Shown here piece by piece: positions 16,925 to 24,878 of a stretch of 64,000 nucleotides of DNA (positions are counted from its first letter, which is position 1; every line of letters starts with the position of its first letter). The notes below the pieces were generated by a model, which worked only from the letters and a program-made list of their open reading frames with translations, made no database searches and was not told where the DNA came from. Source of the stretch: Methyloligella sp050110875. GTDB taxonomy: Bacteria > Pseudomonadota > Alphaproteobacteria > Rhizobiales > Methyloligellaceae. A program made the translations under genes and the position numbers. The stretch is from contig CP188828.1 of assembly GCA_050110875.1 (NCBI GenBank), positions 2,170,001-2,234,000 of the forward strand, given 5' to 3'.

Positions 16925-17485
16925 ATGCCTCGGATCGTCGCCGAACGATCAGATGCCTTGCCGGCCCTCGGCGAGGCATTTCGGGAACACGGGTATGACG
17001 GCGCCAGTCTCTCCCTCATCGCGAAGGCGACGGGTCTCGGCAAAGGCAGCCTGTATCACTTCTTCCCGGGCGGAAAGGAGGAGATGGCGACCGCCGTGCT
17101 CTCCCATATCGATGCCTGGTTCGCCGAGAACGTCTTCCGGCCCTTGGAGGAGACCGATCCCCCGGAAAAGGGCATCGAGACCATGCTCGATGCCACGAAA
17201 GAGTATTTCCGTTCCGGACAGAGAATCTGTCTCGTCGGGGCCTTCGCGCTTGGCGAGACCCGCGACCGCTTCGCCGAAGCGTTGCGGCACTATTTCGCCC
17301 GCTGGATCTCGGCCCTCGCAGCCGCCCTTATCCGTATGGGACGGGACGAGACCACAGCAAAGACCCTCGCCGAGGAAACCGTGGCCGGCATCCAGGGCGC
17401 CATCGTCATTTCCCGCGCCCTGCATGAGCCGGAAGCGTTCGACCGGGCGATTGCCACGCTCAGATCGCGGATCGCGGCAGGGTGA
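16925..17485 (+). CDS. TetR/AcrR-family transcriptional regulator
   Basis: 186 residues. The DNA-binding domain reads ALPALGEAFREHGYDGASLSLIAKATGLGKGSLYHFFPGGKEEMATAVLSHIDAW, the form seen in the YxaF/LmrA-like TetR group whose C-terminal domain (AFALGETRDRFAEALRHYF) is also recognisable. It follows the DUF1348 gene by 4 bases and is probably translationally coupled to it. It likely represses its own operon through GATTAGTA-CA-TACTAATC. The ligand is unknown. Confidence 0.9.
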   Translation: MPRIVAERSDALPALGEAFREHGYDGASLSLIAKATGLGKGSLYHFFPGGKEEMATAVLSHIDAWFAENVFRPLEETDPPEKGIETMLDATKEYFRSGQRICLVGAFALGETRDRFAEALRHYFARWISALAAALIRMGRDETTAKTLAEETVAGIQGAIVISRALHEPEAFDRAIATLRSRIAAG

Positions 17486-17516
17486 TGCCCGACCGGGCCC
17501 ACCGGCACGACGCCCA

Positions 17517-18044
17517 TCACGCCGGCAGGCGCGTTTCGTAATCCTGCCGCAGACGACGCCACCTGTCCCAGAAGGGTCCCGGATCTTCCTCCCACAAACG
17601 GGCGGATAGAATATCCAGATGGACATGCCAGCCGGCGCTGACGCCGAGCAGCGTGGCATGCTCGGTGACGCGGCGGTGAATCACCGTAAGCAGCACCTCC
17701 TCGCCCTTGGGCTCGAGCTGGAAGGTGACGCCGCCCGTTTCGCCCCAGGTGAAGGAGAGCTTGTGAGGCGGATCGAGCTCGGTGAGCTCGCTTGCCATGC
17801 GATGTTCGTCGGAAAAGCCGTCCGGTCGATTCCCCGGCGGATCGGTCAGCTCGTCATTGCGCCAGACGAATTCGAACGGCGCGCCGACCTTCAACTCCAT
17901 CTCGCCCGCGGCCAGCCATTTGCGGCGGAGATCGCTGTCGGTGAGATAGGCCCAGACCCGTTCGATGGGACCGGGCAAGAGACGCTGGATCGTCAAGGTA
18001 GCGTCTTCGACCACGCCATAGTCTGGAGTCGATTGCTCGCTCAT
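17517..18044 (-). CDS. SRPBCC/AHSA1 (START-like) protein
   Basis: 175 residues from ATG 18044, with GGGAGAG upstream; the start overlaps the ArsR stop in ATGA. The sequence is an AHSA1-type START-like lipid/ligand-binding fold: LTIQRLLPGPIERVWAYLTDSDLRRKWLAAGEMEL, FVWRNDEL, KLSFTWGE, GVTFQLEPKGEEVLLTVIHRRV, then the C-terminal helix. ArsR plus AHSA1 pairs are very common in alphaproteobacteria, and the partner is thought to be regulated by the ArsR protein. No ligand is known. Confidence 0.9.
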   Translation of the reverse strand: MSEQSTPDYGVVEDATLTIQRLLPGPIERVWAYLTDSDLRRKWLAAGEMELKVGAPFEFVWRNDELTDPPGNRPDGFSDEHRMASELTELDPPHKLSFTWGETGGVTFQLEPKGEEVLLTVIHRRVTEHATLLGVSAGWHVHLDILSARLWEEDPGPFWDRWRRLRQDYETRLPA

Positions 18045-18466
18045 GTCGTCTCTCCCTTCTTGGAGGTCTTGGAAGTTTTGGAAGTTTTGGAAGTTTTGGA
18101 AGTTTTGGAAGTTTTGGATTGCAGCGCGTCCTCCTCCCGGAGCAGCGATTCGAGCGTGTCGAGCCGTCCGGTCCAGAAGCGTTCGTAGAAGCCGAGCCAT
18201 GCATGGGCGCTCGCCAGGGGGCCGGGCTCGAGCCGGCACATATGAGTGCGCCAGCGGACCTCGCGGCGGATCAGCCCTGCCTTCTCCAGCACCTTGATGT
18301 GCTTGGACGCGGCGGCGAGAGACATGTCGAACGGCTCCGCAAGCTGGCCCACCGTCCGCTCTCCCTTTGCAAGCTCGCGCAGCATATGGCGGCGCGTGAC
18401 ATCGCCGAGAGCATGAAAGACGGCATTGAGCTGAGATGTCTGTAATTCAACCATACGGTTGAACAT
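18041..18466 (-). CDS. ArsR-family regulator with a C-terminal Ser-Lys-Thr tandem repeat
   Basis: About 141 residues if translated from ATG 18466; an internal ATG at 18454 (MVELQTSQLNAVFHALGD) and a TTG at 18490 are alternatives. The winged helix is standard for the metal-independent ArsR group next to AHSA1 genes: VTRRHMLRELAKGERTVGQLAEPFDMSLAAASKHIKVLEKAGLIRREVRWRTHMCRL. The C-terminus carries six in-frame SKT repeats encoded by 9-bp units, followed by SKKGETT. A perfect palindrome covering the start region suggests autorepression. It is coupled by a 4-base overlap to the AHSA1 gene. Confidence 0.88.
   Translation of the reverse strand: MFNRMVELQTSQLNAVFHALGDVTRRHMLRELAKGERTVGQLAEPFDMSLAAASKHIKVLEKAGLIRREVRWRTHMCRLEPGPLASAHAWLGFYERFWTGRLDTLESLLREEDALQSKTSKTSKTSKTSKTSKTSKKGETT
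18062..18118 (-). repeat. 9-bp tandem repeat encoding SKT
   Basis: Five identical copies of the 9-bp unit (TCCAAAACT on the minus strand) plus one diverged copy (TCCAAGACC) near the 3' end of the arsR-type gene. Unit length is a multiple of three, so copy-number changes alter tail length without frameshift. Confidence 0.9.
18446..18463. promoter_or_regulatory. ArsR-type operator overlapping the start codons
   Basis: Perfect 7-4-7 palindrome TTCAACC-ATAC-GGTTGAA, with a further half-site TTCAACC at 18486-18492. It overlaps the possible ATG starts of the ArsR gene. ArsR repressors of this group typically bind such AACC/GGTT dyads at their own promoters. Confidence 0.6.
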
Positions 18467-18588
18467 AGACCGGTCAAGCCATTCATTCAACCATTATGTT
18501 TAATTAATATACCCAAGGGCGCACTGGCGCGATACGGCGCTCGATCGTGGATTGCAGCAAAAGGGGGCTAAACGGTCGGGCTATCGGC

Positions 18589-19062
18589 TCACGCCACCAG
18601 AGGTACGGTCAGCGCATCCAGCACATCGGCCGCGTCGCGGGGGCTCATCCGGATCTGCAAGCCCCGCTGCCCGCCGTTGATATAGACCTGCGCGTGGGCG
18701 AGCGAGGCCTCCTCCATCGCCACGGGCACAGGCCGCATCTGACCGAAAGGCGAGATCCCGCCCACCTTGTAGCCGGTCAGCCGCTCCGCGTCCGAAGGCG
18801 GCATCATCTTCGCCGACTTGCCGCCCAGCGCGGTGGCCAGTTTCTTCATGGAGACTTGCCCATCGGAGGGCAGAATCGCGATGGCCGGCTTCCCGTCCAC
18901 CAGCGCCATCAAGGTCTTCAACACCCGCTCCGGCGCCTCGCCCAACGCCTCGGCCGCCTGCAGCCCGACTCGCTCTGCGGAGGCATCGTAATCGTAAGTG
19001 TGAACCGTGAAGGCGATTCCGGCTTTCTCCAAAGCCTTCGTCGCGCGGGTGGATTTCGACAT
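18589..19062 (-). CDS. ybaK: YbaK/EbsC family Cys-tRNA(Pro)/aminoacyl-tRNA deacylase
   Basis: 157 residues from ATG 19062. YbaK proteins hydrolyse Cys-tRNA(Pro) made by prolyl-tRNA synthetase in error. The family sequence is clear: MSKSTRATKALEKAGIAFTVHTYDYD, AAEALGEAPERVLKTLMALVDG, AILPSDGQVSMKKLATALGGKSAKMMPPSDAERLTGYKVGGISPFGQ, and the final INGGQRGLQIRMSPRDAADVL. The conserved Lys after RVL and the GGISPFG loop form the active site. It is adjacent to, but probably independent of, the dehydrogenase gene upstream. Confidence 0.95.
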   Translation of the reverse strand: MSKSTRATKALEKAGIAFTVHTYDYDASAERVGLQAAEALGEAPERVLKTLMALVDGKPAIAILPSDGQVSMKKLATALGGKSAKMMPPSDAERLTGYKVGGISPFGQMRPVPVAMEEASLAHAQVYINGGQRGLQIRMSPRDAADVLDALTVPLVA

Positions 19063-19133
19063 GGAAGAAAAGGTCGCTCGATGAATCGTAGACGGATGTA
19101 AAACGGGATACGGGCCGAAAGATAGCCCGATCT

Positions 19134-20024
19134 CTAGCGCAGCTTCGACGTTCTTGCCTCTATCGCCTTCACCACGGCGGCCATATCCTCCCCTCCGGCC
19201 CCCAGGGCGACGGTATCTTGGTAGAGATTGCGGCTGGCATCCAGCAACGGCGAGGCGATACCCGCCGATCGGGCCGCATCGGCGACCAGATCGCTGTTCT
19301 TCAAGACATCCGTGATCGCCGCCTGAACCGCGAAATCCTGCGCCAGCAATTTCTGCAGCTTGACCTTGGAAACCGCGCTCGCCATCGGCCCGGCATTCAG
19401 CACCGCCGCGAAACGTTGCAGATCGACCCCCGATTGCTCGGCGAAATGAAAGGATTCCGCCAGCGCCGTCACCATGGTGATCAGGAACAGATTCACCGAC
19501 AGCTTCATCGATATCGCCGAGGGCACCGCGCCGCACGACACCACCTCAGAACACATAGGCGACAGGAGCGGACGGACCTCCGACACCGCGCTCTCCTCTC
19601 CCGCCACCATGGCGACCAATGAGCCATCCTCGGCGGGTTTGCGCGATCCTGAGACCGGCGCCTCGACATAGCGCCCGCCGGCCGCGCGGATGTCGGTCTC
19701 GAGCGCATGCGAATAGGCGGCGGAATGGGTTCCCATATTGACGACGATCCGGCCGGCGACGTTGCTCTCGAAACCCGGCGTGCCGCGCTCCAATACGGCG
19801 TCGGTCGCCGCAGCATCCACCAGCATCAGGATGACGACCCGCGCGCCGAGGAAGACCGCCCCGGCATTCTGCGCAACCTCCGCACCGGCCGCCCGAAGCG
19901 GCTCGCATTTCGAGAGCGTCCGATTCCAGACCATGAGGGACTGCCCCGCCCGAGCCAGGTTCAGCGCCAAGTTCAACGCCATGGGCTGCCCCATCACGCC
20001 GAGACCGATAAATCCGATGGTCAA
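19134..20024 (-). CDS. 3-hydroxyisobutyrate dehydrogenase-like NAD(P)-dependent oxidoreductase
   Basis: 296 residues. The Rossmann domain begins at residue 3 with GFIGLGVMGQPMALNL, then MVWNRTLSKCEPL. The substrate-binding segment EAPVSGSRKPAEDGSL and the catalytic Lys region (AISMKLSVNLFLITMVTALAES, the K-x3-N motif) identify a beta-hydroxyacid dehydrogenase of the HIBADH/glyoxylate reductase superfamily. The exact substrate cannot be read from the sequence. It follows the MarR-GNAT gene by 16 bases on the same strand and may be co-transcribed with it. Confidence 0.92.
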   Translation of the reverse strand: MTIGFIGLGVMGQPMALNLALNLARAGQSLMVWNRTLSKCEPLRAAGAEVAQNAGAVFLGARVVILMLVDAAATDAVLERGTPGFESNVAGRIVVNMGTHSAAYSHALETDIRAAGGRYVEAPVSGSRKPAEDGSLVAMVAGEESAVSEVRPLLSPMCSEVVSCGAVPSAISMKLSVNLFLITMVTALAESFHFAEQSGVDLQRFAAVLNAGPMASAVSKVKLQKLLAQDFAVQAAITDVLKNSDLVADAARSAGIASPLLDASRNLYQDTVALGAGGEDMAAVVKAIEARTSKLR

Positions 20025-20040
20025 GGAAACCTCTCTTCGA

Positions 20041-20967
20041 TTACGCCGCCGGTTTCAGATCGAGCACCCAGAGCTGGCCCTTGAGCTCTTGGCCGAAGGC
20101 CGGCTCCGGAAATTCCTCGGCCAGACGGAAGCCCGCCGCCTCATAGATGCGGTGCGCCGGGCTCAGCACATGTTTGGTCCAAAGCTTGATCTGCCGGTAG
20201 CCGAGCGCGCGCGCCCGGTCGATACAGGCCTGCACCAAGCGATTGCCGATGCCCCGCCCGCGCATCTCAGGCTCGACATAGAGCAGACGAAGCTGAGCAA
20301 TTTTCGGCGTGTCCGAATGCTCCAGAAAGACCGATCCGACGATACGCCCGTTCGCCTCCGCCACCCAGGCTCCGTCGCGCCCCGGATCGAAGCGGCAGAG
20401 GAACCTGCAGCCGATCTCCATCGCCACGGTCTCGTAGCTGCCGTCCCAGCCGTATTCGTCCCCATAGAGCCGCGCCTGGCGGTGGACGATCCAGCTCATA
20501 TCGCCGGCCTCCAGACCGCGTAGCTCCACGGCATCGGCAGCGGCGGGTGCAGCGCCCAAGCCTTGCTTGATTGCCGTCATGGCGGAGATCAGCTTGCCCT
20601 TCACATCCTCGTCCAGCGGCGCCAGCAGCGCCTCGATCTGGCGCTGGGATCCCCGATCGAGCTGGTGAAACGTCTTTCGCCCGGCTTGCGTCAGAGACAG
20701 AAGCCGCTGCTTGCCGTGACTCGGATCGGGCCGCATGGCGACCAGGCCGCGGCCGCGAAGCCGCGCCAGGACCCGGCTGAGATGAGCCTTGTCCATGTCC
20801 AGCAAGCGGCCGATCTCCGCTGCCGTGCACTCGCCGGCCTTGGCGAGCTCGTAGATCACCCGCGCCTCGGGCAGCGGCAGATCGCTTGCCGGCATATGCG
20901 CATCCAACAGGCGGATCTTGCGCGTATAGAACCGGTTGAAATCCCGGACCGTCTCCACGGCGCCCAT
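20041..20967 (-). CDS. MarR-GNAT fusion (HTH regulator with N-acetyltransferase domain)
   Basis: 308 residues. Residues 1-150 form a MarR winged helix (LPEARVIYELAKAGECTAAEIGRLLDMDKAHLSRVLARLRGRGLVAMRPDPSHGKQRLLSLTQAGRK). Residues 160-308 form a GNAT acetyltransferase with the acetyl-CoA motif LYVEPEMRGRGIGNRLVQACIDRARALGYRQIKLWT and the C-terminal AAGFRLAEE. This two-domain architecture is known but functionally obscure. The acetyltransferase half may sense acetyl-CoA or modify a metabolite. A perfect 31-bp palindrome 34 bases upstream of its start is the likely autoregulatory site. Confidence 0.93.
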   Translation of the reverse strand: MGAVETVRDFNRFYTRKIRLLDAHMPASDLPLPEARVIYELAKAGECTAAEIGRLLDMDKAHLSRVLARLRGRGLVAMRPDPSHGKQRLLSLTQAGRKTFHQLDRGSQRQIEALLAPLDEDVKGKLISAMTAIKQGLGAAPAAADAVELRGLEAGDMSWIVHRQARLYGDEYGWDGSYETVAMEIGCRFLCRFDPGRDGAWVAEANGRIVGSVFLEHSDTPKIAQLRLLYVEPEMRGRGIGNRLVQACIDRARALGYRQIKLWTKHVLSPAHRIYEAAGFRLAEEFPEPAFGQELKGQLWVLDLKPAA

Positions 20968-21000
20968 CGTCTTCCCTCTCCCGGCACCTCTCTCCAGACA

Positions 21001-21031
21001 CCTATAGTGTTGTCTAAGACAACACTATAGG
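21001..21031. promoter_or_regulatory. Perfect 31-bp palindrome upstream of the MarR-GNAT gene
   Basis: Arms CCTATAGTGTTGTCT (21001-21015) and its exact complement (21017-21031) flank one central A. It is AT-rich with no T-run, so an operator fits better than a terminator. It lies 34 bases before the MarR-GNAT start and about 100 bases past the stop of the GFA gene on the same strand. MarR proteins bind such dyads as dimers. Confidence 0.75.
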
Positions 21032-21132
21032 CAAAGACGCCACCGGGGAACACGCCGCTTGCCCCGAAGCATGGTGACGAGCCGCAGATCGGCAAAGAAC
21101 TTCGGCGCACCTTGCGGGCGCCTGAATGATCG

Positions 21133-21483
21133 CTAATAGCTCGCCCCGTCGACGAACTCCAAGGTGAGCGCGTCGAGATCGATCGCGGGCACGCAGCGAA
21201 GATTCACGGCGGCCGTGGCGGCACCGTTCGGGCTGGTGCCGAGAGCGAAGGACTCGGTTCCGCATTTCTCGCAGAACAGATGATCGATCATCTTCCGGCC
21301 GAACCCGTAGGAGGTCAGTTCGCCCTCGCCGCTTTTCAGCGTGAAGGCCTCGCGAGGAAAGAAGGCCCACAGAAAGCCTTTGCGCCGGCAATGGGAGCAA
21401 TTGCAGCTCTTTGCGCTGGCCGGCATTTCCGCCTCGACGGAAAACGAGACCGCCCCGCAATGACAACTTCCTTCGAACGCCAT
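21133..21483 (-). CDS. GFA family (glutathione-dependent formaldehyde-activating-like) protein
   Basis: 116 residues. The zinc-binding cysteines are in place: GSCHCGAVSF near the start, SCNCSHCRRKG in the middle and LFCEKCGTESF after it. The GFA (Mss4-like) fold was named for an enzyme that binds formaldehyde to glutathione, although most members are uncharacterised and that activity is disputed. It may add to formaldehyde handling in this methylotrophy-capable genome (inference), but it lies far from the amine cluster and has no operon partner. Confidence 0.93.
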   Translation of the reverse strand: MAFEGSCHCGAVSFSVEAEMPASAKSCNCSHCRRKGFLWAFFPREAFTLKSGEGELTSYGFGRKMIDHLFCEKCGTESFALGTSPNGAATAAVNLRCVPAIDLDALTLEFVDGASY

Positions 21484-21573
21484 AACCCCGCTCCTTTCCG
21501 TTCCGTTCTCAACCCTTGAGCCCTGGCCGAAGGCCTTGCCCGTCGCGGCTCGCTGAACCGGTTCCCCAAACGC

Positions 21574-22515
21574 CTACCGGCAGATCGGCAAAGGTTTGGG
21601 CTCCGACTTGGGCAGCGACGCTTTCCAGCGCGCAATGACGGGCTCGAGTTGCTGCTTCGGCCAGAATTTCGGCTTGCCGATGGCGCGCAGGCAAGCGCTG
21701 TTCCAATAAGCGCCCCGAGCCCCTTTCGCGACCGCCTCGATATCGCGGGATTCGGGATAGATATAAAGCGTGGTCGGATTGTTCTGCACCATCGCCTTGA
21801 TGTCCTGGGCGTCCGACCAGGACCAGCTCGTGCAGCCGTTGCTGCGCCCGCCCGTGTAGTTCACCAGCGTGCCCCAGGGCACGTAGCCCTCATCGTTCGC
21901 ATATTGGTTGCGGGGCGCTTTCCGCCGGCATTGCCAGCGCAGCGTCACCGCCGCGTGGCCGCCGATCTCCCGCGGCCGCGCATTGGCCGCCTCCCCCATC
22001 CCTTCGAATTGGATGAAGGTCCGCACCAGAGGCTGCGCCTTCCCGCTGGCATTGTAATAGCCTTTGAAGGAGTCCTTCAGCTCCGCCGTCACGTAAGGCC
22101 CGCCGGCGGTCAGCTTGGAATCCAGCGCATTGGAGAAGTTCTTCGCGCATTGCCGGCCGTTCGCGAAATCGCCAAGACGGCCCAAATCGCGCCCGTTGCC
22201 ATGGCCCGATGACATCACTTTGAAGACCTGCTCGCGCTCGCAGATGATGTAGAAGCGCCCGTTCTTGCCGACCCCGGAAGGCCGCGTCGCATCCATGGCG
22301 AAGTAGCAGCGATTGCGGATCTCGCCGGACCGAAGCTTCTGCAGGTAAAGCTGCCGCGCCCGGTAGAGCACCACCGGCGCGATCTCGCCTGCCCCCGTGC
22401 CCACATGCGCCATCAGCCAGCGGGGCGCCTCCAGCGTTTGAGCGCGGGCGGACGGCACGGCGGCAAAAGAAAGAGTAAGGACGACCATCGTCAGAAGGAG
22501 AGGATTCGCTTTCAC
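21574..22515 (-). CDS. Secreted murein L,D-transpeptidase-like protein (YkuD_2 type)
   Basis: 313 residues from GTG 22515, chosen because GGGAG lies upstream and the next residues form a signal peptide (ANPLLLTMVVLTLSFAAVPSARA). Motifs of the PF13645-type catalytic domain are visible: MDATRPSGVGKNGRFYII, SSGHGNGRDLG, FSNALDSKL with a GPYVT strand, the His in IGGHAAV, and a Cys-containing GGRSNGCTSW close to the usual active-site GRSxGC pattern. It probably acts on peptidoglycan in the periplasm. The C-terminal 70 residues are extra and unassigned. It is monocistronic. Confidence 0.8.
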   Translation of the reverse strand: MKANPLLLTMVVLTLSFAAVPSARAQTLEAPRWLMAHVGTGAGEIAPVVLYRARQLYLQKLRSGEIRNRCYFAMDATRPSGVGKNGRFYIICEREQVFKVMSSGHGNGRDLGRLGDFANGRQCAKNFSNALDSKLTAGGPYVTAELKDSFKGYYNASGKAQPLVRTFIQFEGMGEAANARPREIGGHAAVTLRWQCRRKAPRNQYANDEGYVPWGTLVNYTGGRSNGCTSWSWSDAQDIKAMVQNNPTTLYIYPESRDIEAVAKGARGAYWNSACLRAIGKPKFWPKQQLEPVIARWKASLPKSEPKPLPICR

Positions 22516-22732
22516 AGGCAAGTCTCCCGTCAAGGCTCCAGCAATCGATCCGGATCCGAATAGGATCCCGTTAGGCCAGCCCAGACGCCCCCGTCCGAGT
22601 AATCGGGACGTTCGTATCTTATCTTAGATGTTATGCCGTCCGAGTGGTTAATCGCGGCTAAAATGACCCGAGCGCCTCGAGGCCGCACCAACCCTACACG
22701 TCGATGATGACGAGACCTCACGATCAGTTAAC

Positions 22733-22760
22733 TTGACCGGGCAGCCGAAGCGCAGATAAA
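22733..22760 (+). promoter_or_regulatory. Candidate promoter of the cus operon
   Basis: TTGACC (22733-22738), a 16-base spacer and GATAAA (22755-22760), ending about 10 bases before the first start codon at 22771. The implied transcript is nearly leaderless. No clear copper-regulator dyad is evident. Confidence 0.4.
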
Positions 22761-22770
22761 TCCAACGAGC

Positions 22771-23133
22771 ATGCTGAATTTACGTGCCATATTTGCGGGC
22801 CTGATTGCCCTTTCCCTGGCCGCTTTGCCGGTCGGGGCGGCCGAGTTGCACGCATCCATGATGGCCGGCGCATCCGATGCCGCAGCCCATGTCGAGATGC
22901 ATGCCGGGGCGCACGCCGAGTGCTGCCCCGAAATGGACCATTGCGAGAAGCAGACCAAGAACGAATGCGGCCATTCCGGCGCCTGCGCCGCGAAGTGCTC
23001 GCTGATTCCGGCAACCACCGTGGCGCCCATGGACATAGCCGACCGGGCGCCGGTATCCGCAAGCGGAGAGTCGATCGTGGACCGGCTGGAATCTGCGCTG
23101 GAGCATCCCCCCTTCCCGCCTCCCCGCGTCTGA
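22771..23133 (+). CDS. Small secreted His/Met/Cys-rich protein, first gene of the copper efflux operon
   Basis: 120 residues. A signal peptide (about 1-23, ending GAAE) precedes a region rich in metal ligands: HASMMAGASDAAAHVEMHAGAHAECCPEMDHCEKQTKNECGHSGACAAKCS contains 7 Cys, 8 His and several Met. The C-terminal third is Pro-rich. I do not recognise a named family. The composition and position just before cusB-cusA suggest a periplasmic copper/silver-binding protein. It is most likely co-transcribed with cusBA (107-base gap). Confidence 0.7.
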   Translation: MLNLRAIFAGLIALSLAALPVGAAELHASMMAGASDAAAHVEMHAGAHAECCPEMDHCEKQTKNECGHSGACAAKCSLIPATTVAPMDIADRAPVSASGESIVDRLESALEHPPFPPPRV

Positions 23134-23240
23134 ATCCGGAGATGAAGTCATGCTGCCCCTGCGCCTGAGGCGCATCGGCATGCATGCGCGATTCCTCTGC
23201 CGCGTGCAGAGGTCCTTCAATACGGATTCGGAGGCGCGCA

Positions 23241-24878
23241 ATGAAGCGTCTGAACAGCTTGGCACTGTTGGCTGCCGGCATCGCCGCCGGAGCTGCCGGC
23301 GGCTATTGGTATGCCCATCGCAACGAGCCGATGACCATGCCGGCCGTGGTCGAGCAGACCGCCGACAACGAACACGCCGGCCATAACGAACACGCCGGCC
23401 AAAATGGACATACCGACCATAACGGACATGCCGGTCACGGCGACACCCAAGACACCGCCGCGGAAGCGGATGAGAGCGATCGCGAGATCCTCTATTACCG
23501 CAATCCTATGGGTGAGCCGGACACCTCGCCCGTGCCCAAGAAAGACTCCATGGGCATGGACTACATCCCCGTCTATGCGGACGAGGCCGGCAAGGAGAAG
23601 AACGACGCCAACGGTCACCATGAGATGGATCACGGCGACACCGGCCAAAACGCCACCGGTCACGACCGTCACGATCATGGCAGCGAGCACGACGAAGACA
23701 AAAAGAGCCGTGAAAGCGACAAGAGCGACGAAAGCGGCAAAAGCGGCGAAAGCGGCGATGGCGAGCGGGAGATCCTCTATTACCGCAATCCCATGGGGCT
23801 GCCGGATACCTCGCCCGTGCCCAAGAAGGACTCCATGGGCATGGACTACATCCCCGTCTATGCGGACGAGGTCGACGACAGCGGCACCGTCAAGGTCAGT
23901 CTCGCAAAGGTCCAGCGAAGCGGCGTCAGAACCGAGACCGTGAAGCCGAAAGCTCTCTCCCGCACCGTTCGCGGCGTGGGCACCGTGGAGCACGACGAGT
24001 CGACCCTATCGGTCGTGACGGTACGCTCCGACGGCTATGTCGAGGAGCTGTTCGTCGACAAGACCGGCCAGCACATCGAGGCTGGCGAGCCGATGTTCCG
24101 GTTCTACAGCCCGCAGATCCAACTGGCCCAGGTCGATCTCCTCGTATCCTTGCGCGCGGAAGGTCGTCCGGGAGCCGCGCGGGAACTTCAAGGGGCCATC
24201 CAGAAGCTGCGCAATCTCGACGTGCCTCAGACGCGCATCGACGAGGTTATGAAAACCGAGGAGAACCCGCGGACTCTCGATTGGCCGGCCCCGGCAACGG
24301 GGCATGTGATGACCAAGAATGTCATCAAGGGTCAATTCGTCGAGGCTGGGGACGAGCTGTTCCGCATCGCCGACAACGAGCATGTCTGGGTGGTCGCCGA
24401 AATTGCCGAAGCCGACATTGCCGATATCGAGGTCGGCACGCCCGTCACCGTGACGCTTCGGGCGTTTCCCAATGCGCCGCGCGAAGGCAAGGTGACCTTT
24501 ATCTATCCTCACATGATGAAGCCGGAGATGCGGACGGTGTCGGTCCGCATCGAGCTGCCCAATCCAGACGGCGATATGCGGCCGGGCATGTATGCCGACG
24601 TTGTCTTTCACCCCGGCACCGGCGATCCGAAGGTCATGGCGATACCCGCCGATGCCGTCATCGACAGCGGCGCGCGGAAGGTCGTCTTCGTGGCCAAGGG
24701 CGAAGGCCGTTTCGAGCCTCGGGAAGTCGAGCTCGGCCGCCGTGGCGAGGACAGTGTCGAGGTGCTCGAGGGTCTCGCCGAGGGTGAGGAGGTCGTCACC
24801 TCCGCCACCTTCCTCATCGATTCCGAAAGCAACCTGAAAGCGGCCCTGGAGAGCTTCACGCAGGAGACGGCACAATGA
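23241..24878 (+). CDS. cusB: CusB-like efflux RND periplasmic adaptor with duplicated heavy-metal-binding domain
   Basis: 545 residues from ATG 23241 with GGAGG upstream. It begins with a membrane anchor (LNSLALLAAGIAAGAAGGYW), followed by His-rich repeats (NEHAGHNEHAGQNGH). Two copies of a heavy-metal-binding domain come next, each with YYRNPMG, PDTSPVPKKDSMGMDYIPVY, separated by an acidic/His/Ser-rich linker. After that come the adaptor parts: barrel-sandwich TVEHDESTLSVVTVRSDGYVEELFVDKTGQHIEAG, helical hairpin, and beta-barrel (FRIADNEHVWVVAEIAEADIADIEVG). It links the inner-membrane pump to the outer-membrane channel and hands over Cu(I)/Ag(I). Its stop overlaps the cusA start (ATGA). Confidence 0.93.
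   Translation: MKRLNSLALLAAGIAAGAAGGYWYAHRNEPMTMPAVVEQTADNEHAGHNEHAGQNGHTDHNGHAGHGDTQDTAAEADESDREILYYRNPMGEPDTSPVPKKDSMGMDYIPVYADEAGKEKNDANGHHEMDHGDTGQNATGHDRHDHGSEHDEDKKSRESDKSDESGKSGESGDGEREILYYRNPMGLPDTSPVPKKDSMGMDYIPVYADEVDDSGTVKVSLAKVQRSGVRTETVKPKALSRTVRGVGTVEHDESTLSVVTVRSDGYVEELFVDKTGQHIEAGEPMFRFYSPQIQLAQVDLLVSLRAEGRPGAARELQGAIQKLRNLDVPQTRIDEVMKTEENPRTLDWPAPATGHVMTKNVIKGQFVEAGDELFRIADNEHVWVVAEIAEADIADIEVGTPVTVTLRAFPNAPREGKVTFIYPHMMKPEMRTVSVRIELPNPDGDMRPGMYADVVFHPGTGDPKVMAIPADAVIDSGARKVVFVAKGEGRFEPREVELGRRGEDSVEVLEGLAEGEEVVTSATFLIDSESNLKAALESFTQETAQ
23484..23588 (+). repeat. HMBD-coding repeat, copy 1 (copy 2 at 23769-23873)
   Basis: About 105 bases encoding EILYYRNPMG to VYADE, nearly identical to 23769-23873 with only a handful of substitutions. 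The period is 285 bases. High nucleotide identity points to a recent in-frame duplication or gene conversion inside cusB. Confidence 0.9.

Noticed and set aside
18062..18118. Short tandem repeats as a CRISPR array
   Set aside because: Units are 9 bp without spacers and are coding; this is a microsatellite-like repeat, and no cas genes are present.
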